From Chlamydoabsidia padenii (lineage: Eukaryota > Mucoromycota > Mucoromycetes > Mucorales > Cunninghamellaceae): a DNA stretch of 64,000 bases. The notes beneath the pieces were generated by a model. That model was not told the DNA's origin. It searched no databases and was given only the letters and a program-made list of their open reading frames with translations. The position numbers and the translations under genes were made by a program. The DNA lies in NCBI GenBank assembly GCA_025330725.1, contig JAIWND010000022.1:496001-560000 (forward strand), read 5' to 3'. Shown here in pieces: positions 46,101 through 56,932 of this stretch (position 1 is its first letter; each line of letters starts with the position of its first letter).

Positions 46101-47028
46101 GTAAAGTACCTGAAGGGTTCACAGCCATTGCATAAATAGATGATTTTGAAGAAGTACCATGTGATATATCTACAAAAGGAAACAATGAGAATTTTTAGGG
46201 TTATTAATATATCAACTTGTGAAGTGTGCACACAATCCATCATATACGACTGTTCAAAAATCAACTTACTCGTAGTGTCACCCGGATGGTCGTTATTGAT
46301 GTTCATAGAGCCAACTTGTATAGTCAATCGAGCTTGTTTTTTTTCCAAATCCCAAATGTTGATACGCTTGTCCAAACCACCACTAGCCACCCATCCAGCG
46401 CCAGGTGCATAGGCTAAACATTTGACGTAATCTGTATGCCATCCAATCGTCTGTGCTTGATGAGATTCTTCACTGTAGGGTCTCCATAACTTGATTGTTC
46501 TATCTGCTGAAGCCGATACAACTATTAAGAATAAATGCAGCAAAAGAAGTCATTAGTATTCTATTCTTTGGTGGTACTCGGTTCCTTTTCTTTTACATAC
46601 CACTGGTGCCTTGTTCACAAACAACAATATCATTTACCCAGTCAGTGTGCATTTGTGAGAAGACTTGACAAGTAGCCGGCGAAGAGGACTATTAAAATAT
46701 TCAAATAAGAGTTTAGTTAGTGCATTGATCATATTAATGCCAACAGACTTACCAATACTTCTCTGTCATGTATCCAAGAAGTTTGAGGTGTACCGTTCAA
46801 AAGAGGTTGTTGTTGCTGTTGTAGAGGAATGTGCACTTGCCATCCAGCGACTACACCGTCCCGACCTGCTGAGTATAATAGACATCCTTCAGCGGTGCCG
46901 TTTTCACCATCGTTGTTGTACACAGCACTGGTATCAATCGCCAAGGAATTCACCCCCAAACAATGAGCCTTCCTTCCATTAGGTTGCCTTATCACATAAG
47001 ATACTTTACGCCGGGTTTGGACCTTCAT
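43104..47028 (-). CDS. WDR48: WDR48/UAF1-like WD40 protein (deubiquitinase activator)
   Basis: Orthologue of WDR48/UAF1 (fission-yeast Bun107), which binds and activates USP1/USP12/USP46-type deubiquitinases. Start is ATG 47026-47028: [22 protein letters not shown] repeats: [102 protein letters not shown] and [40 protein letters not shown] and [19 protein letters not shown] are the family's next block. The DUF3337 region and a C-terminal ubiquitin-like domain ([40 protein letters not shown]) complete it. About 13 introns. Proximity to an ASX-like gene and elongin C is notable. Confidence 0.94.
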
Positions 47029-47252
47029 CTTCTATTATTAATGTATGGGGATAAGTAGCTATATAACAATCTATAAAAGGTGCGAGATTGAATTTCAAGA
47101 AGAGAAGGGAAAAAAAATGATTAAGAAGGTGAGAAAAACAAGAAATAAAAGAGCCCAACCACTGAGTTTAATTTCAAAGCCCGCCTTGAATTGTTCCTCA
47201 CTTTTGTTCTTTTTTCTTTCTCTCTTTCTACTCTCTACTTCTACTTGTTTCC
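47029..47252. promoter_or_regulatory. Bidirectional promoter WDR48/elongin C
   Basis: A 224-bp divergent spacer with TTCAAAGCCCG at 47173-47183, 70 bp upstream of the elongin C ATG and 145 bp upstream of the WDR48 ATG. Confidence 0.5.
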
Positions 47253-47725
47253 ATGGATAACAGCGAAGAAGATCAATCGGAATATGTAAAGCTCATTAGT
47301 AGTGATGGGTTTGAATTCATCATTCATCGTGAAGCAGCCATGCGCTCGGGCACCATCAAGAACATGATATCTGGACCGGGTAAGTCTCACTATCGTAAAC
47401 AACATTGTCTCTCGGTATTAATGCTTTTCTTGTTTGACTTAGTACAGTTTAGAGAATCGGTGGAAAACGAAATACCATTCCGTGATATCAAGCAAGTCGA
47501 CAAAGTCCACACCACGAAATAACTTGAAACTGTAACTTACACACACACACACACACTCTCTCTCTCTCTCTCTCTCTCTCTAGGGCTGTTATTTTGGAAA
47601 TAGTTTGTCGATATCTTTATTACAAATGGCAATACGAAGGTTCTACTGCTGAAATTCCGGAATTCAAGATTGATCCAGAGGTGGTACTAGAGACATTAAT
47701 GACGGCCGACTTTTTGGAATGCTGA
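47253..47725 (+). CDS. ELC1: Elongin C
   Basis: Small BTB/SKP1-fold adaptor that joins Cullin-type ubiquitin ligases with BC-box proteins and acts in RNA polymerase II degradation in yeasts. Start is ATG 47253-47255: [36 protein letters not shown], then [35 protein letters not shown] and [19 protein letters not shown] 47723-47725. Length about 105, normal for the family. The first intron is regular. The second keeps the frame only if the donor is GC: AA|GCAAGT at about 47493, acceptor CTCTAG at 47581. A CA/CT-repeat serves as its polypyrimidine tract. The usual GT nearby would break the frame. Confidence 0.96.
47553..47581. repeat. CT dinucleotide repeat at ELC1 splice acceptor
   Basis: (CT)n run preceded by (AC)n and directly followed by TAG|GGC, acting as the polypyrimidine tract of the GC-AG intron. 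Confidence 0.85.
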
Positions 47726-47910
47726 TAGTATAGCTCTTCCCTCCCTCTCCTACATTTACTCTTATACTTTTTTAATTACTACCAAATAAATAAATCTTAT
47801 CATGTTACAAAACATTATAGTATAATGCAAAACTAGAATGTGATATGACGGAAATTTATCATCCTGGGACAGTAGGTGTTGGCACACTACACGTAAAGAG
47901 CTTCAGACAT

Positions 47911-47921
47911 TTGAAATCCCG
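47911..47921 (+). promoter_or_regulatory. Recurrent promoter element upstream of IMP1
   Basis: Exact TTGAAATCCCG, 83 bp upstream of the IMP1 ATG, followed by a T run that likely begins the 5' UTR. Confidence 0.6.
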
Positions 47922-48003
47922 ACTGATTGAATTCAACTTTTTTTTTTTTTTTCTGGTAGTTTACCTTTTCCTTTCGTCCCTTCTCTTTATAAATTATCAG
48001 ACC

Positions 48004-48793
48004 ATGTCACGATTTGGACGATTTGGACGATTATTATTCAAAGGCAGTATAACAACTGTACAATTTGCTTGCTTTATCCATCTTTTTAACCAACACGTAG
48101 CTGAACTCACCTTTGTAAGTATCCTCATGAATAATAAAAAAGATAACAAGGCTTGTGTTGACTTGGTGTGACATTTTACTTAGTGTGTGGGTCCCTCCAT
48201 GTTACCGACATGTAACATGACTGGGGATATTATGCTTGTAGAACATATATCTCAACGCTTCAAATCTTTAGAACCTGGTGATGTGATCGTATGCATGTCA
48301 CCCTCTGTACCTGGTCGGTCTGTTTTGAAACGTATAATAGGAATGGTAAGAAGAATGAAAACGGTGGATACAACCTATATTTACCAACTTGCTCTCTCTC
48401 TCTCTTTCTATTTAAATATGTCAAGCCTGGTGATAATATATGTATAGATCCCACCGTCCCTGATCGAAAGTATTTTGACGTAAGTCCTGGTAGGCAAGGA
48501 AATTGGGTATAATTAACAATATATTGGATGATGATGTTTTTATTCTAGGTACCTCAAGGACATGTATGGGTTGGTGGCGACAATCTCAGCAACTCGACTG
48601 ATTCCAGATCTTATGGACCGGTAGCAATGGGTTTGATTCGTGGAAAAGTCCTTGCAAAGGTAAGTCATGGAAAAATAGAGTGATGAATGATCAACCTTTA
48701 CCTAATCCTTTTTGTTTTTGTTTCTAGGCTTGGCCCGAATTCACATGGATACAAAATGGAATGACCCCTGTTGACATCAATCAATACACATAG
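48004..48793 (+). CDS. IMP1: Mitochondrial inner-membrane peptidase subunit 1
   Basis: Signal-peptidase-like Ser/Lys protease that removes sorting signals from proteins entering the intermembrane space. Start is ATG 48004-48006, with a basic N-terminus [13 protein letters not shown] and a membrane helix. The catalytic Ser lies in [20 protein letters not shown], the Lys in [20 protein letters not shown], and the conserved box [20 protein letters not shown] and [19 protein letters not shown] follow. The end is [14 protein letters not shown] 48791-48793. Four introns with regular GT-AG sites. The NSxDSR-YGP block and the lack of a second transmembrane helix distinguish IMP1/IMP2 from ER signal peptidase; IMP1 is preferred over IMP2 by overall similarity. 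Confidence 0.94.
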
Positions 48794-49276
48794 ATTAGGA
48801 TCCCCTTCCCCATCTCTCTGTTTTTATTTTATTCCATTTATATGCATCATTCATTCCTCTTCCTTCTTTATGAACATCACAACTACTTCCACTTACTTGT
48901 ACTTTATGAAATAAAAATTGTATATATGATAGATTACAAAATAATGTCTCTTATAAGCAACCAATATAACATCATCAATGTGTTTTATGTATAATGATGG
49001 ACATTTTACTTGGTGAATCAATCACAATCCCGCTCTCGGGATGGGATGGTAGAGATCTACCATTGATATTTTTAATCCCCGCATTCTAGATCTCCGCATG
49101 ACATGACCATGTGGCATAATGTATTACTTGATACTTGTCAAAGATCATCAATGTAACGACTATATTTGCCAATTTTGCTTTTTATTATACAACAAGTGAT
49201 TATAAATCTAAAGAACTATATATTTATCTATTTCTAAATGTATCATCTATGTAATATTCAAGGGTCGCCGATAATA
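48794..49276. other. Convergent spacer with orphan promoter-like motifs
   Basis: Between two 3' ends, where no promoter is needed. An inverted repeat ATCCCGCTCTCGGGAT at 49027-49042 and TTTTTAATCCCCG at 49069-49081 resemble the recurrent promoter element. AAATAAAAATTG near 48909 is a likely IMP1 end signal. No coding gene is seen. Confidence 0.5.
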
Positions 49277-51708
49277 TCAAGGTCTGGTCACTTTGTGCCG
49301 ATAGAATTGCTTTTGTTCAAAAGGGACAGGTACCACCAAGAGTTGACGAAGTTTAGTGCATTCATCCGGGTTTAATCCACATTCGTTTTGGATATAAGAT
49401 TCGATGGATCCGTATTGTTTCTTCATAGAGATAAAAAATAATTTCATGGCTTCGTACCTATTAAAGTAGTCATTCAAGATAAAGTGAGTGAGTATCATAC
49501 TTTATGTTTAGATCATTACGGTTACTTACGGTGCGGATGTTGCATTTTTCATTTGTTCAATTGTCATATTCATGAACTTTGCTCGAGCTTTGAGTTCTTC
49601 GTCGTTCACTAATCAAGAAGAACCAAAAATAAAAAGTTAGATACACATTCATTGATCACTATGCTATTCTATTTATAAATTTACCCCAGTATCCCAAGTT
49701 GGTCAAAGCATATTCTCGGGCAATCACTTCTTCATCAACACCACATAAGCCAAGTAAGAGCATACACCACAGTCCAGTTCGATCCTATTATTGATACAAT
49801 CAATATCCTATCATGTTTTCTTTTTTTCTTTTTAGTTTATACGAGATTACATACCTTGCCAGCCGTACAGTGGACGATCAGTGAGTTTCTTGAATCAGTC
49901 TTGAATTCCTTTAGTATATAATGGAAGATGTTACCATATTGAGTTTTAGCCAACGACAGAATACGCATGTAGGCTACATTATATCAAAAAAAAAAGGGGG
50001 GGGGAAAGCAGTGAGTTTAACTAGACATGTTTCTTTTTCTTGACTTACCTCTTGCCAATCCTACATGTCCATCACCGAAATCTTTAAGACTTTCGGCGAG
50101 CCTTTCAGGTTCAAATTCGTCATTATCAAACATGGAGCTAGGATACACTACAATTCCATCTGTTGCACTATATAGAAGATCATTGTTAATGGTTGGTTTG
50201 AGAAGAGAGAGAGATTGACTTACGGCATTGATCCATGGCGTTTAACTTCAGGATCCGATCTAAAATCAAAGATAGCTTGTACGTTCAACTCCTGGATGAC
50301 CTTGATACCCTTTTCAGTGATTCCACCCAAGCTACCAATACAAATCCATGATTATGTTAGTCCCCCCCTTTTTTTTTCTCTTTCTCTCTCTTTTTGCATG
50401 GTGGTTCTTTTGTCAACTTACTGTGCACATCTAAATATAGACCGTTCACGGACATAACCAGTACCATCCTTGATAGGCCATCCACCAAGATCACGGAAAT
50501 TACGGACACCTTCGACATCGATCCACCGAGGAATGATCACACCGGAATGGAGATTCATGGAGGTCATTTTTTCATAAGCATCCGATTCATGTTTGTTTAA
50601 ATGATCCACAATAGTTTTGACCACGTCTTCAAAATGACCCTTGAAGTTATGATCGACATCAGGAAGTAACACCAAGGTATGATTAGGGATAGCATTGGCA
50701 TACATTGCAGCATTATAAACAGGCACAATCTATATAAAAAACAAAACAAAAGAGGAAGAGCATTAGAATCATGCTGAAGAGGGGAGGAGAAAGTTAAAAA
50801 TGCCTTACATTATCGTTGATACCATGGACAGTCAAAACACAGGTTGCCAAAGGTAGGTGGGACACTATGAGATAATAAAACAGGAAGGTTAGTTATATCC
50901 ACTTTCTTGTAATGTTACCGGGTCATTTACCATATGAGTTATCCCAGGCACAAAACTTGTCCACATCTTGTTGAGTGACTTGGATTGTCGTGATACGATC
51001 CCTTTGCTTGACAGACCAATCAAAGTAACCTTGCTTGTCGAGTGAGGCACCAATTTCAGGGCGATTCTTGTATATTTGATTATCGTTCATCTTGAAGCGT
51101 CCAGAGCAGTTGATGACATGTTTCAAAGGCTTTTCACATGAAGCAGCATATTTGAGGCAAGACACAGCACCTACATGGAAGGAAGGAAGGAAGGAGGGAG
51201 ATTAGTACAGGTTCAAACCACAGTTTACATACATTATTTACCTCGAGAATGACCAATGACTCCATAGATTTCATAACCTTCTTTTTCAAAGTAGGCAGCA
51301 ACCGTAGCAATATCTTGAGCATCTTCCTACAATCAAAATTAGCGTTAGACCACTGGTAAATAACATATAAATGTATTTCGTATACTTACAGCCATGTTAG
51401 CATAACCAGCTTGACCTCCACTTTCACCATTGCCTCTAAAGTCAAAACGGAAGCTGCTAATGGGAAGTTCTTGAGCAAGTAATCTAAAGAAGAGATAATC
51501 CTTGTGTCCTTTTTGCAAAAAGGGGAAGAAAGTTAGTTTAAAAAATGGATGTATCATTTATCTTTTATCTTTTACCTAAAACGCCATGACTAATGAGCAT
51601 AAGACGAGGCTTTTGATAACCAGCATCAAAAGAAGGTTTCTTTTCCAAGATACCAATAAGAGATTCCCCATGGGAATTAACAATAGTAATTTTGCCACTG
51701 GAAGTCAT
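49277..51708 (-). CDS. Alpha/beta-hydrolase fused to a tyrosine-phosphatase domain
   Basis: One continuous spliced frame joins two enzymes. Start is ATG 51706-51708. The N-terminal half is an alpha/beta hydrolase of the serine-aminopeptidase/monoglyceride-lipase type: SHGVLGHKDYLFFRLLAQEL, SFRFDFRGNGESGG, nucleophile elbow VIGHSRGAVSCL, and the acid/His part TVHGINDNIVPVYNAAMYA and LPDVDHNFKGHFEDV. The C-terminal half is a Y_phosphatase3-type domain: WIDVEGVRNFRDLGGWPIKD, YVRERSIFRCA, IFDFRSDPEVKRHG and the P-loop LIVHCTAGKDRTGLWCML. Stop TGA 49277-49279. No in-frame stop or promoter motif lies between the halves. Substrates are unknown; the fusion suggests linked hydrolysis of an ester and a phosphate, which is inference. 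Confidence 0.88.
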
Positions 51709-51733
51709 TTTTAAAAGTGAAAGAGAGTGTCGA

Positions 51734-51744
51734 GCGGGGTTTGT
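51734..51744 (-). promoter_or_regulatory. Recurrent element variant, close to ATG
   Basis: CGGGGTTTGTA, only 26 bp upstream of the hydrolase-phosphatase ATG, implying a very short 5' UTR or a transcription start inside the element. Confidence 0.45.
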
Positions 51745-51844
51745 AAATTATTTTTTTATTTATGTAATGTTAATAAGGGGCAAAAAAAAAAAAAAATGAC
51801 AGTATAGATATCAAAAAAGTTAAAATTATGTAAGACTAAACTAT

Positions 51845-54372
51845 TCAACTAGACCATGAGTTCATCATCTTTTTCTGTCGATCACCCCAAGAGTCATCGG
51901 TTGTTTCCGCCTGATCTAAATGAGTTGAAGATGGTGTCGAGTCGACAGGATATCCCCTTGATTGAGCATGTTGTTCCTGTTCCTTTGGCAGTAATGGTCG
52001 GGTATGTAAATTCTGCGGCAAGTGGGGATGTCGCTCCACTTCCTTGGAAGCAAATGCCTTCCACGGGTTAGTGTTGTCATTATTGCTTGGTATTTCTTCC
52101 CGTTGGTCAAGGACAGGTGCTTTAGATTGAGTGTCATTATTTCCTGATGTCCAAGAAGGTGTTTGTAAAGCCGAATCAGAAGTAGGAGTTGTGTTGTCAC
52201 CCCAAGAAGATGTTTGTACGGTTGGGTCGGGAGCAGTGTTAGTATTGTCGCCCCAAGAAGGTGTTGACAAATTTGGATCGGAGGCCGTATTAGTATTGTC
52301 ACCCCAAGAAGATGTTGCTAATGTTGAATCGTTGCCGTTGGTGGTGGTATCAGTCGAACATGGTTGATCACAGGTGGTGTCGTTCCAAGAAGGAGCTGGA
52401 AGGGTCGAGTTTTCTTCTTTGACGTTATCGGTTGACCATGATTGAGCTTGTTCGCTGCTGTTGTGTTGTTGATCGTTGTTGACGAAGGATGGTCTATTAC
52501 TGCTATGGGCTGTACCTTGGCTGTGAGTTACTGAGGAGCGTCGTTCTCTTGGTGGTGCAGTAGCGGCAGCAAGTTTCCAAGCATGATTTGCAAGACCGGG
52601 TTCATTATCATCATCTTTTGGTATGCCGATGACCTCCTTCCAAGTGGTAATTCGTACTGCTGGTTTTGCTGATATTTGTTCAATTTCATTCGAGCCCCAT
52701 GATGGTGTTGCTTCTGTTGTTTCCCCATTCGACCCCCATGATGGTTCTGTAGTCGATGCTGTGGTGTCCCAAGTGCTTGCTTCTGGTGCTGTTGCTGTAG
52801 GTTCGCCCCATGATGTTGTTGTTTCCGCTGTATGCTCGTTTGCTCGCCATGATGGTTCTGTAGTCGATTCTGTAGTATCCGCAACTGGTGCTGCTGTAAT
52901 GGTAGGTGATGATGTTGTAGCATTAATAGGGGTAACCATAGCAGAGAAGGTGGTGGTGATTGTGGACACAGGGACATCATTTTTATTGCTAGTCGCCACC
53001 TCGGATGATTCACCAATGATAGAGCTGTTTTGGGTATCTGAAACGACGTTGTTAGTTGAAGATGATATGTCTGCTGAAAGAGATAATGATTCGGTTGTTG
53101 TTGTTGTTGTTGTTGCTTGCTGACTAAAACTAGCCCATTTCGACGCTCCTGTTCCACCAGTGGATGTAAAACTCGATGCCGGAGAGACACTTCTGGCACT
53201 CTTGTTATCATCGACAAGTCCTTCACCGCGAGGCCACAATCTAGAAGTACGATCGTTTTGATAATTGTTCCTGTTTAGAAAAAGAAAAACAAAAAAAAAT
53301 GGGGGGGGGGTGAATACCATATCACACAAAAGATATCCATTATTTCATTTACCAGTTCCCACCAATGTTATCGTACTTCCTATGATGGTTCCCACCATTA
53401 CCATCATTGCGCTGATAGTCCCGATCACAATCGCTATAGTATTTATTGTATCGTTTACCATTAGCAGAGTCTTCACGATTACGATCACCGTATCTGTTGT
53501 ATCCATTACTGTTATATCCATTAGCAGAGTCTTCACGATTACGATCACCATATCTGTTGTTGTATCCATTACTATTGTTTCCATTAGCAGAGTCTTCACG
53601 ATTACGATCACCCTGGTGATTGTTCCTAAATCAAAAAAAGAGAGAGAAGGGGGGTGAATATCACATCACACAAAGATATTCATTATTTCACTTACCTGTT
53701 CCCACCGTTGTTATCGTACTTTCTAAAAGAGTTTCCACCATTATCATCATTGTGCCTATAGTCCCGATCACGATCACTATAGAATTTATTGTATCGTTTA
53801 CCACTAGCAGAGTCATTCCCATGCTTGTTGTATCCATATGAAGAGTCATCTTGATTCCTGTCGCTGTACCGAGTACTGTTATAATCCGAGCCATGTCTTT
53901 GTTGAGAAGGAGATGCCCAACGAGAAGCACTTAGACCTTGCACTTTTGTATCATCATTGCCACCAGATGAGTTTAGAGACACATGCTCGTATGTTGTTGT
54001 TACCAGTGCATCTGAGGGTAAAGGTATGTGACCAGCTGCATCTGCTTTGGCACGACGTTCGGCTTCAGCGGCGACTTCTTCTGCTTGTAGGACCTTGGCA
54101 TAAGTATGCCATTGAGACACTTGAATTCCGCCTTGTTTCTTACTGCCATCATCCACTGTTGATTGTTGTTGATTATTTACTACATTTGACCAAGTTTTCG
54201 GAGATGAGGTGTCATTGTTGATTGGACTGGGTTGGCAAGTTGTAGGTGAATTGCCAGTAAAAGAATTGGAATCGCCAAGGTGTTGTTGTTGTTGTTGTTG
54301 TTCAAGATCTTCTTCAACCATGTCTGCCCAAGATAGACTATTGGTATCCAAACCAACATTACCATTGTTCAT
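51845..54372 (-). CDS. Disordered WG-repeat and RG/RD-rich protein
   Basis: No folded domain is recognised. Start is ATG 54370-54372. The N-terminal part has spaced tryptophans (LSWADMVEEDLEQ, PKTWSNVVN, SASRWASPSQQ). A hydrophilic region of repeated DRNREDSANG and KRYNKFYSDRDRDY / NDDNGGNSFRKYDN units follows, resembling RNA-binding RG/RD tails. The C-terminal third has many Trp-Gly and Trp-polar motifs in Ser/Thr-rich sequence: TTSWGEP, PSWGSNG, PSWGSNE, three SWGDNT units and a final DSWGDRQKK. Such unstructured GW/WG repeats bind Argonaute proteins in GW182, NRPE1 and SPT5L. Part of the gene, including an intron, is duplicated in tandem (about 53290-53630 versus 53640-53980). Function is unknown; the Argonaute link is inference. 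Confidence 0.8.
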
Positions 54373-54768
54373 TTTGTGGACAATGGATGGATAGATGGGT
54401 TAACAAAAAATAAAAAGTAAATAGAGAGGGAAGAAAGAAGTAATTATTGTTGGACAAAGACACAACCCCTCCCCTCGTGGGATTTCAAACCCCGTATGAC
54501 CGAATAGACCAGATAAAGTTTTGTAGAAGATTTTATTGGTAGGATGGTTGGTAAGGAAGGGTATTTCTAAAGCACAACAATGATGATAATAATGATGATA
54601 ATGATAAAGTAGGTGATTGGTTTCTACAAAAAAAAAAAAAAAAAAGTGGGGGGGGGGAGAAGAGAGAATACTTTATCAAAGATAAAGGCAGAATTACAAA
54701 TAGACTAAAAGTTGGGGGAGAATAGTAATAATAATAAAGGATAATAAAAAAGGGGGAGGGGGTAGAAT
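54373..54768. promoter_or_regulatory. WG-repeat gene promoter and SVF1 3' region
   Basis: TTCAAACCCCG at 54484-54494 is 112 bp upstream of the WG-repeat ATG. A poly-A run near 54625-54644 and G runs fall in the SVF1 3' UTR. Nothing else is seen. Confidence 0.45.
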
Positions 54769-56151
54769 CTAAAAACCAGATACAAAGACCAATTCTTGGA
54801 AGCAGTTGCCTTCGACTTCAACGACTTGATCGCCCACAGTGATAGTAGCAGTAGCTTTATCGAGCCATTGATAAATATAAGGCTTGACCACAAAAGTTTG
54901 CACCAATTTCTTCAAAAACCAAGGGATTTCAGCCAACACATCGATCTTGTCCACTAAGTTCTTGACAGTAACGATCATTTCCACCGAGACATCCTTGATA
55001 GGTTCATCGTCACCTTCTTCCTTGATAGTTTTACCCTTCCATGTCAGCTTGATACGTTGAGGAATATCGTATTCAGTATCTTCATCCTTTTGTAAATCCA
55101 ATAATTCCACATGATTATCCACCGAGACACAGATCAGTTTGTCGTGAAGAACCAGAGAGCCTTGATTGATGTTGACAGAGCCATATTGTTTAGTAGTTTG
55201 GAATTGCATCATGGACAAAGCAGCTTCGGGGGATTGAAAGTCGACAAAGTTCCAGTTGGAGGCAATCAATTGGGGTTGCATACCTTGAATGGCATGAATA
55301 AACATACCGTCACCTTCTACTTCGTGTAGTTGCTTGTCGACAATAAAGGTACCCTTGGCTTGAGCACGAGGCCAGAACTTGTGAGAGACAAAACCAGCAG
55401 CAGAGCCTTGATCACCACCGAGATAAGTACGACCTTCGCCTACCTTGAAGCCCTTGTCCACCCGAGTAAATTCCAAGGCTACCATCAGATCAGCATGAGT
55501 GATTTGTAGCTTGTAAGTTTGTTGTGTAGGATCCAATGTGATGTTAAAAAAGTCAGTTTTCACCGATCGCTTGTCTTCAGATAGTTCAAATTTCGACATG
55601 TTGATGTTTTTGAACACATTGGTGTTGCTTGCAGGATCGTAGAATCGGCACGTGAAAGATATAGTGGGATTCCAAATACTATTATTTCACACACACGCAA
55701 AAAATACAATATATACAAAGAAAGAGTAAGTACACACATAACATAACATAGCAAAGCATTTCTCCCTGCCCTCCATTCCCGTTTCTTTTTTCTTGTTCGA
55801 CTTACCCAATGTTAGAGTGGATCAGTTGCACAAAGGCAAAACCACCTGTTCTAGTGGTGACATAAAAGACTTGGTTTTCAGTTGAGGAACCAGAAGCAAG
55901 AGTCCAGTCCAGATCATGTTCAGTGAGTTTGCCATAGTATTGACCATCAGTAACAGTTTCACCAACGGATTTGATGGATTCGACGGTACCACCTAGACCG
56001 GTAACGTTTGAGACAGTGCTTGATAATTGAGAGACTATCAAAATGACGATGTAAAGTCAAACAAAAAGAGAGAAGTGTTAATGCTATGCTGAATATAATG
56101 TATATACTATATATTCATTGCTTTTGTTTTGAACTTACACCAGGAGGCCAT
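54769..56151 (-). CDS. SVF1: Survival factor SVF1
   Basis: Lipocalin-like protein required for survival under oxidative stress in yeast and reported to move ceramide between ER and Golgi. Start is ATG 56149-56151: MASW, then after a phase-1 intron SQLSSTVSNVTGLGGTVESI. The rest is collinear with Svf1: KLTEHDLDWTLASGSSTENQ, TGGFAFVQLIHSNIGIWNPT, FELSEDKRSVKTDFFNIT, GEGRTYLGGDQGSAAGFVSH, KFWPRAQAKGTFIVDK, GDGMFIHAIQGMQPQLIASN and WNFVDFQSPEAALSMMQF. The C-terminal strand region WLDKATATITVGDQVVEVEG ends ELVFVSGF, TAG 54769-54771. Three exons; length about 370 residues as usual. Promoter variant TTGAATCCCCG at 56301-56311. Confidence 0.96.
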
Positions 56152-56932
56152 GATAAAGTAAGTTGGGAAGAGAAGAAAGTTGGGAAGAGAAGAAACGAAA
56201 AGGTCAAAGCCTAAAAAAGAGAGAGAAAAAGGTTAATAAAACGTGACTTTGGCCATTCACGAAGAAAAAAAAAAAAAGAGCGAGGCGGAACAAGTAAAAC
56301 TTGAATCCCCGCCATCACCTGTTCCAGCCAATAGAAGGTAGAATGATCTATTATTCCTTCGTAATATTTGCATAATCTTTTTTTTTTTTATAACTATACT
56401 TACCATCATTAGGTACCATAGACAAAGAAGGAAGACATATCCAAGAGAAGTAATAAGAATGCCAAGATTGATTATGTGCAAGAGTTCGTTGTAAATTGAT
56501 CTCTTGGCAGTTTCTTGGTATATGAGACAAGTGTTTGATCGATTAAAATGGAATATTGTATGTAGCCAATGACTGGTTCAGTATAGCAAAAAATTGGTCT
56601 GGTGTTGAATAAATTGTCATCATTGTCATCCCAGATGACCTTGTTGATCGTCCGAGTTCATGTACTGTAGTTGCTGATTTCCCGATTTGATCCTGTGCAT
56701 AAATGTAGGTGTTGGTGTATTTCTATAAAAGAAAAAAAAAAAAAAAGATCAATGTTTTGGCAACTTCATGCTACTTGTTTTTTTTTTTATACCTACCAGA
56801 TACTTAGCCCATTATAGATTTCCATATATGATCTATGATTATCGTACAAATATATAAAAGCGTGTGTATAAGTGAAGACGAATCACAAAAGAAGGATATT
56901 TATTTACATTGACAAGTAATAATAATCTAAAT
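56152..56932. other. Tandem spacer SVF1/Kelch gene
   Basis: SVF1 promoter (TTGAATCCCCG at 56301-56311, reading CGGGGATTCAA on the gene strand) and the long 3' region of the Kelch gene, with an A run near 56729-56745. An open frame at 56257-56481 is not supported. No other gene is seen. Confidence 0.4.

Noticed and set aside
52528..53226. 232-codon minus-strand frame rich in Gln and His
   Set aside because: Out-of-frame reading of the WG-repeat gene; its composition follows from CAA/ACT repeats.
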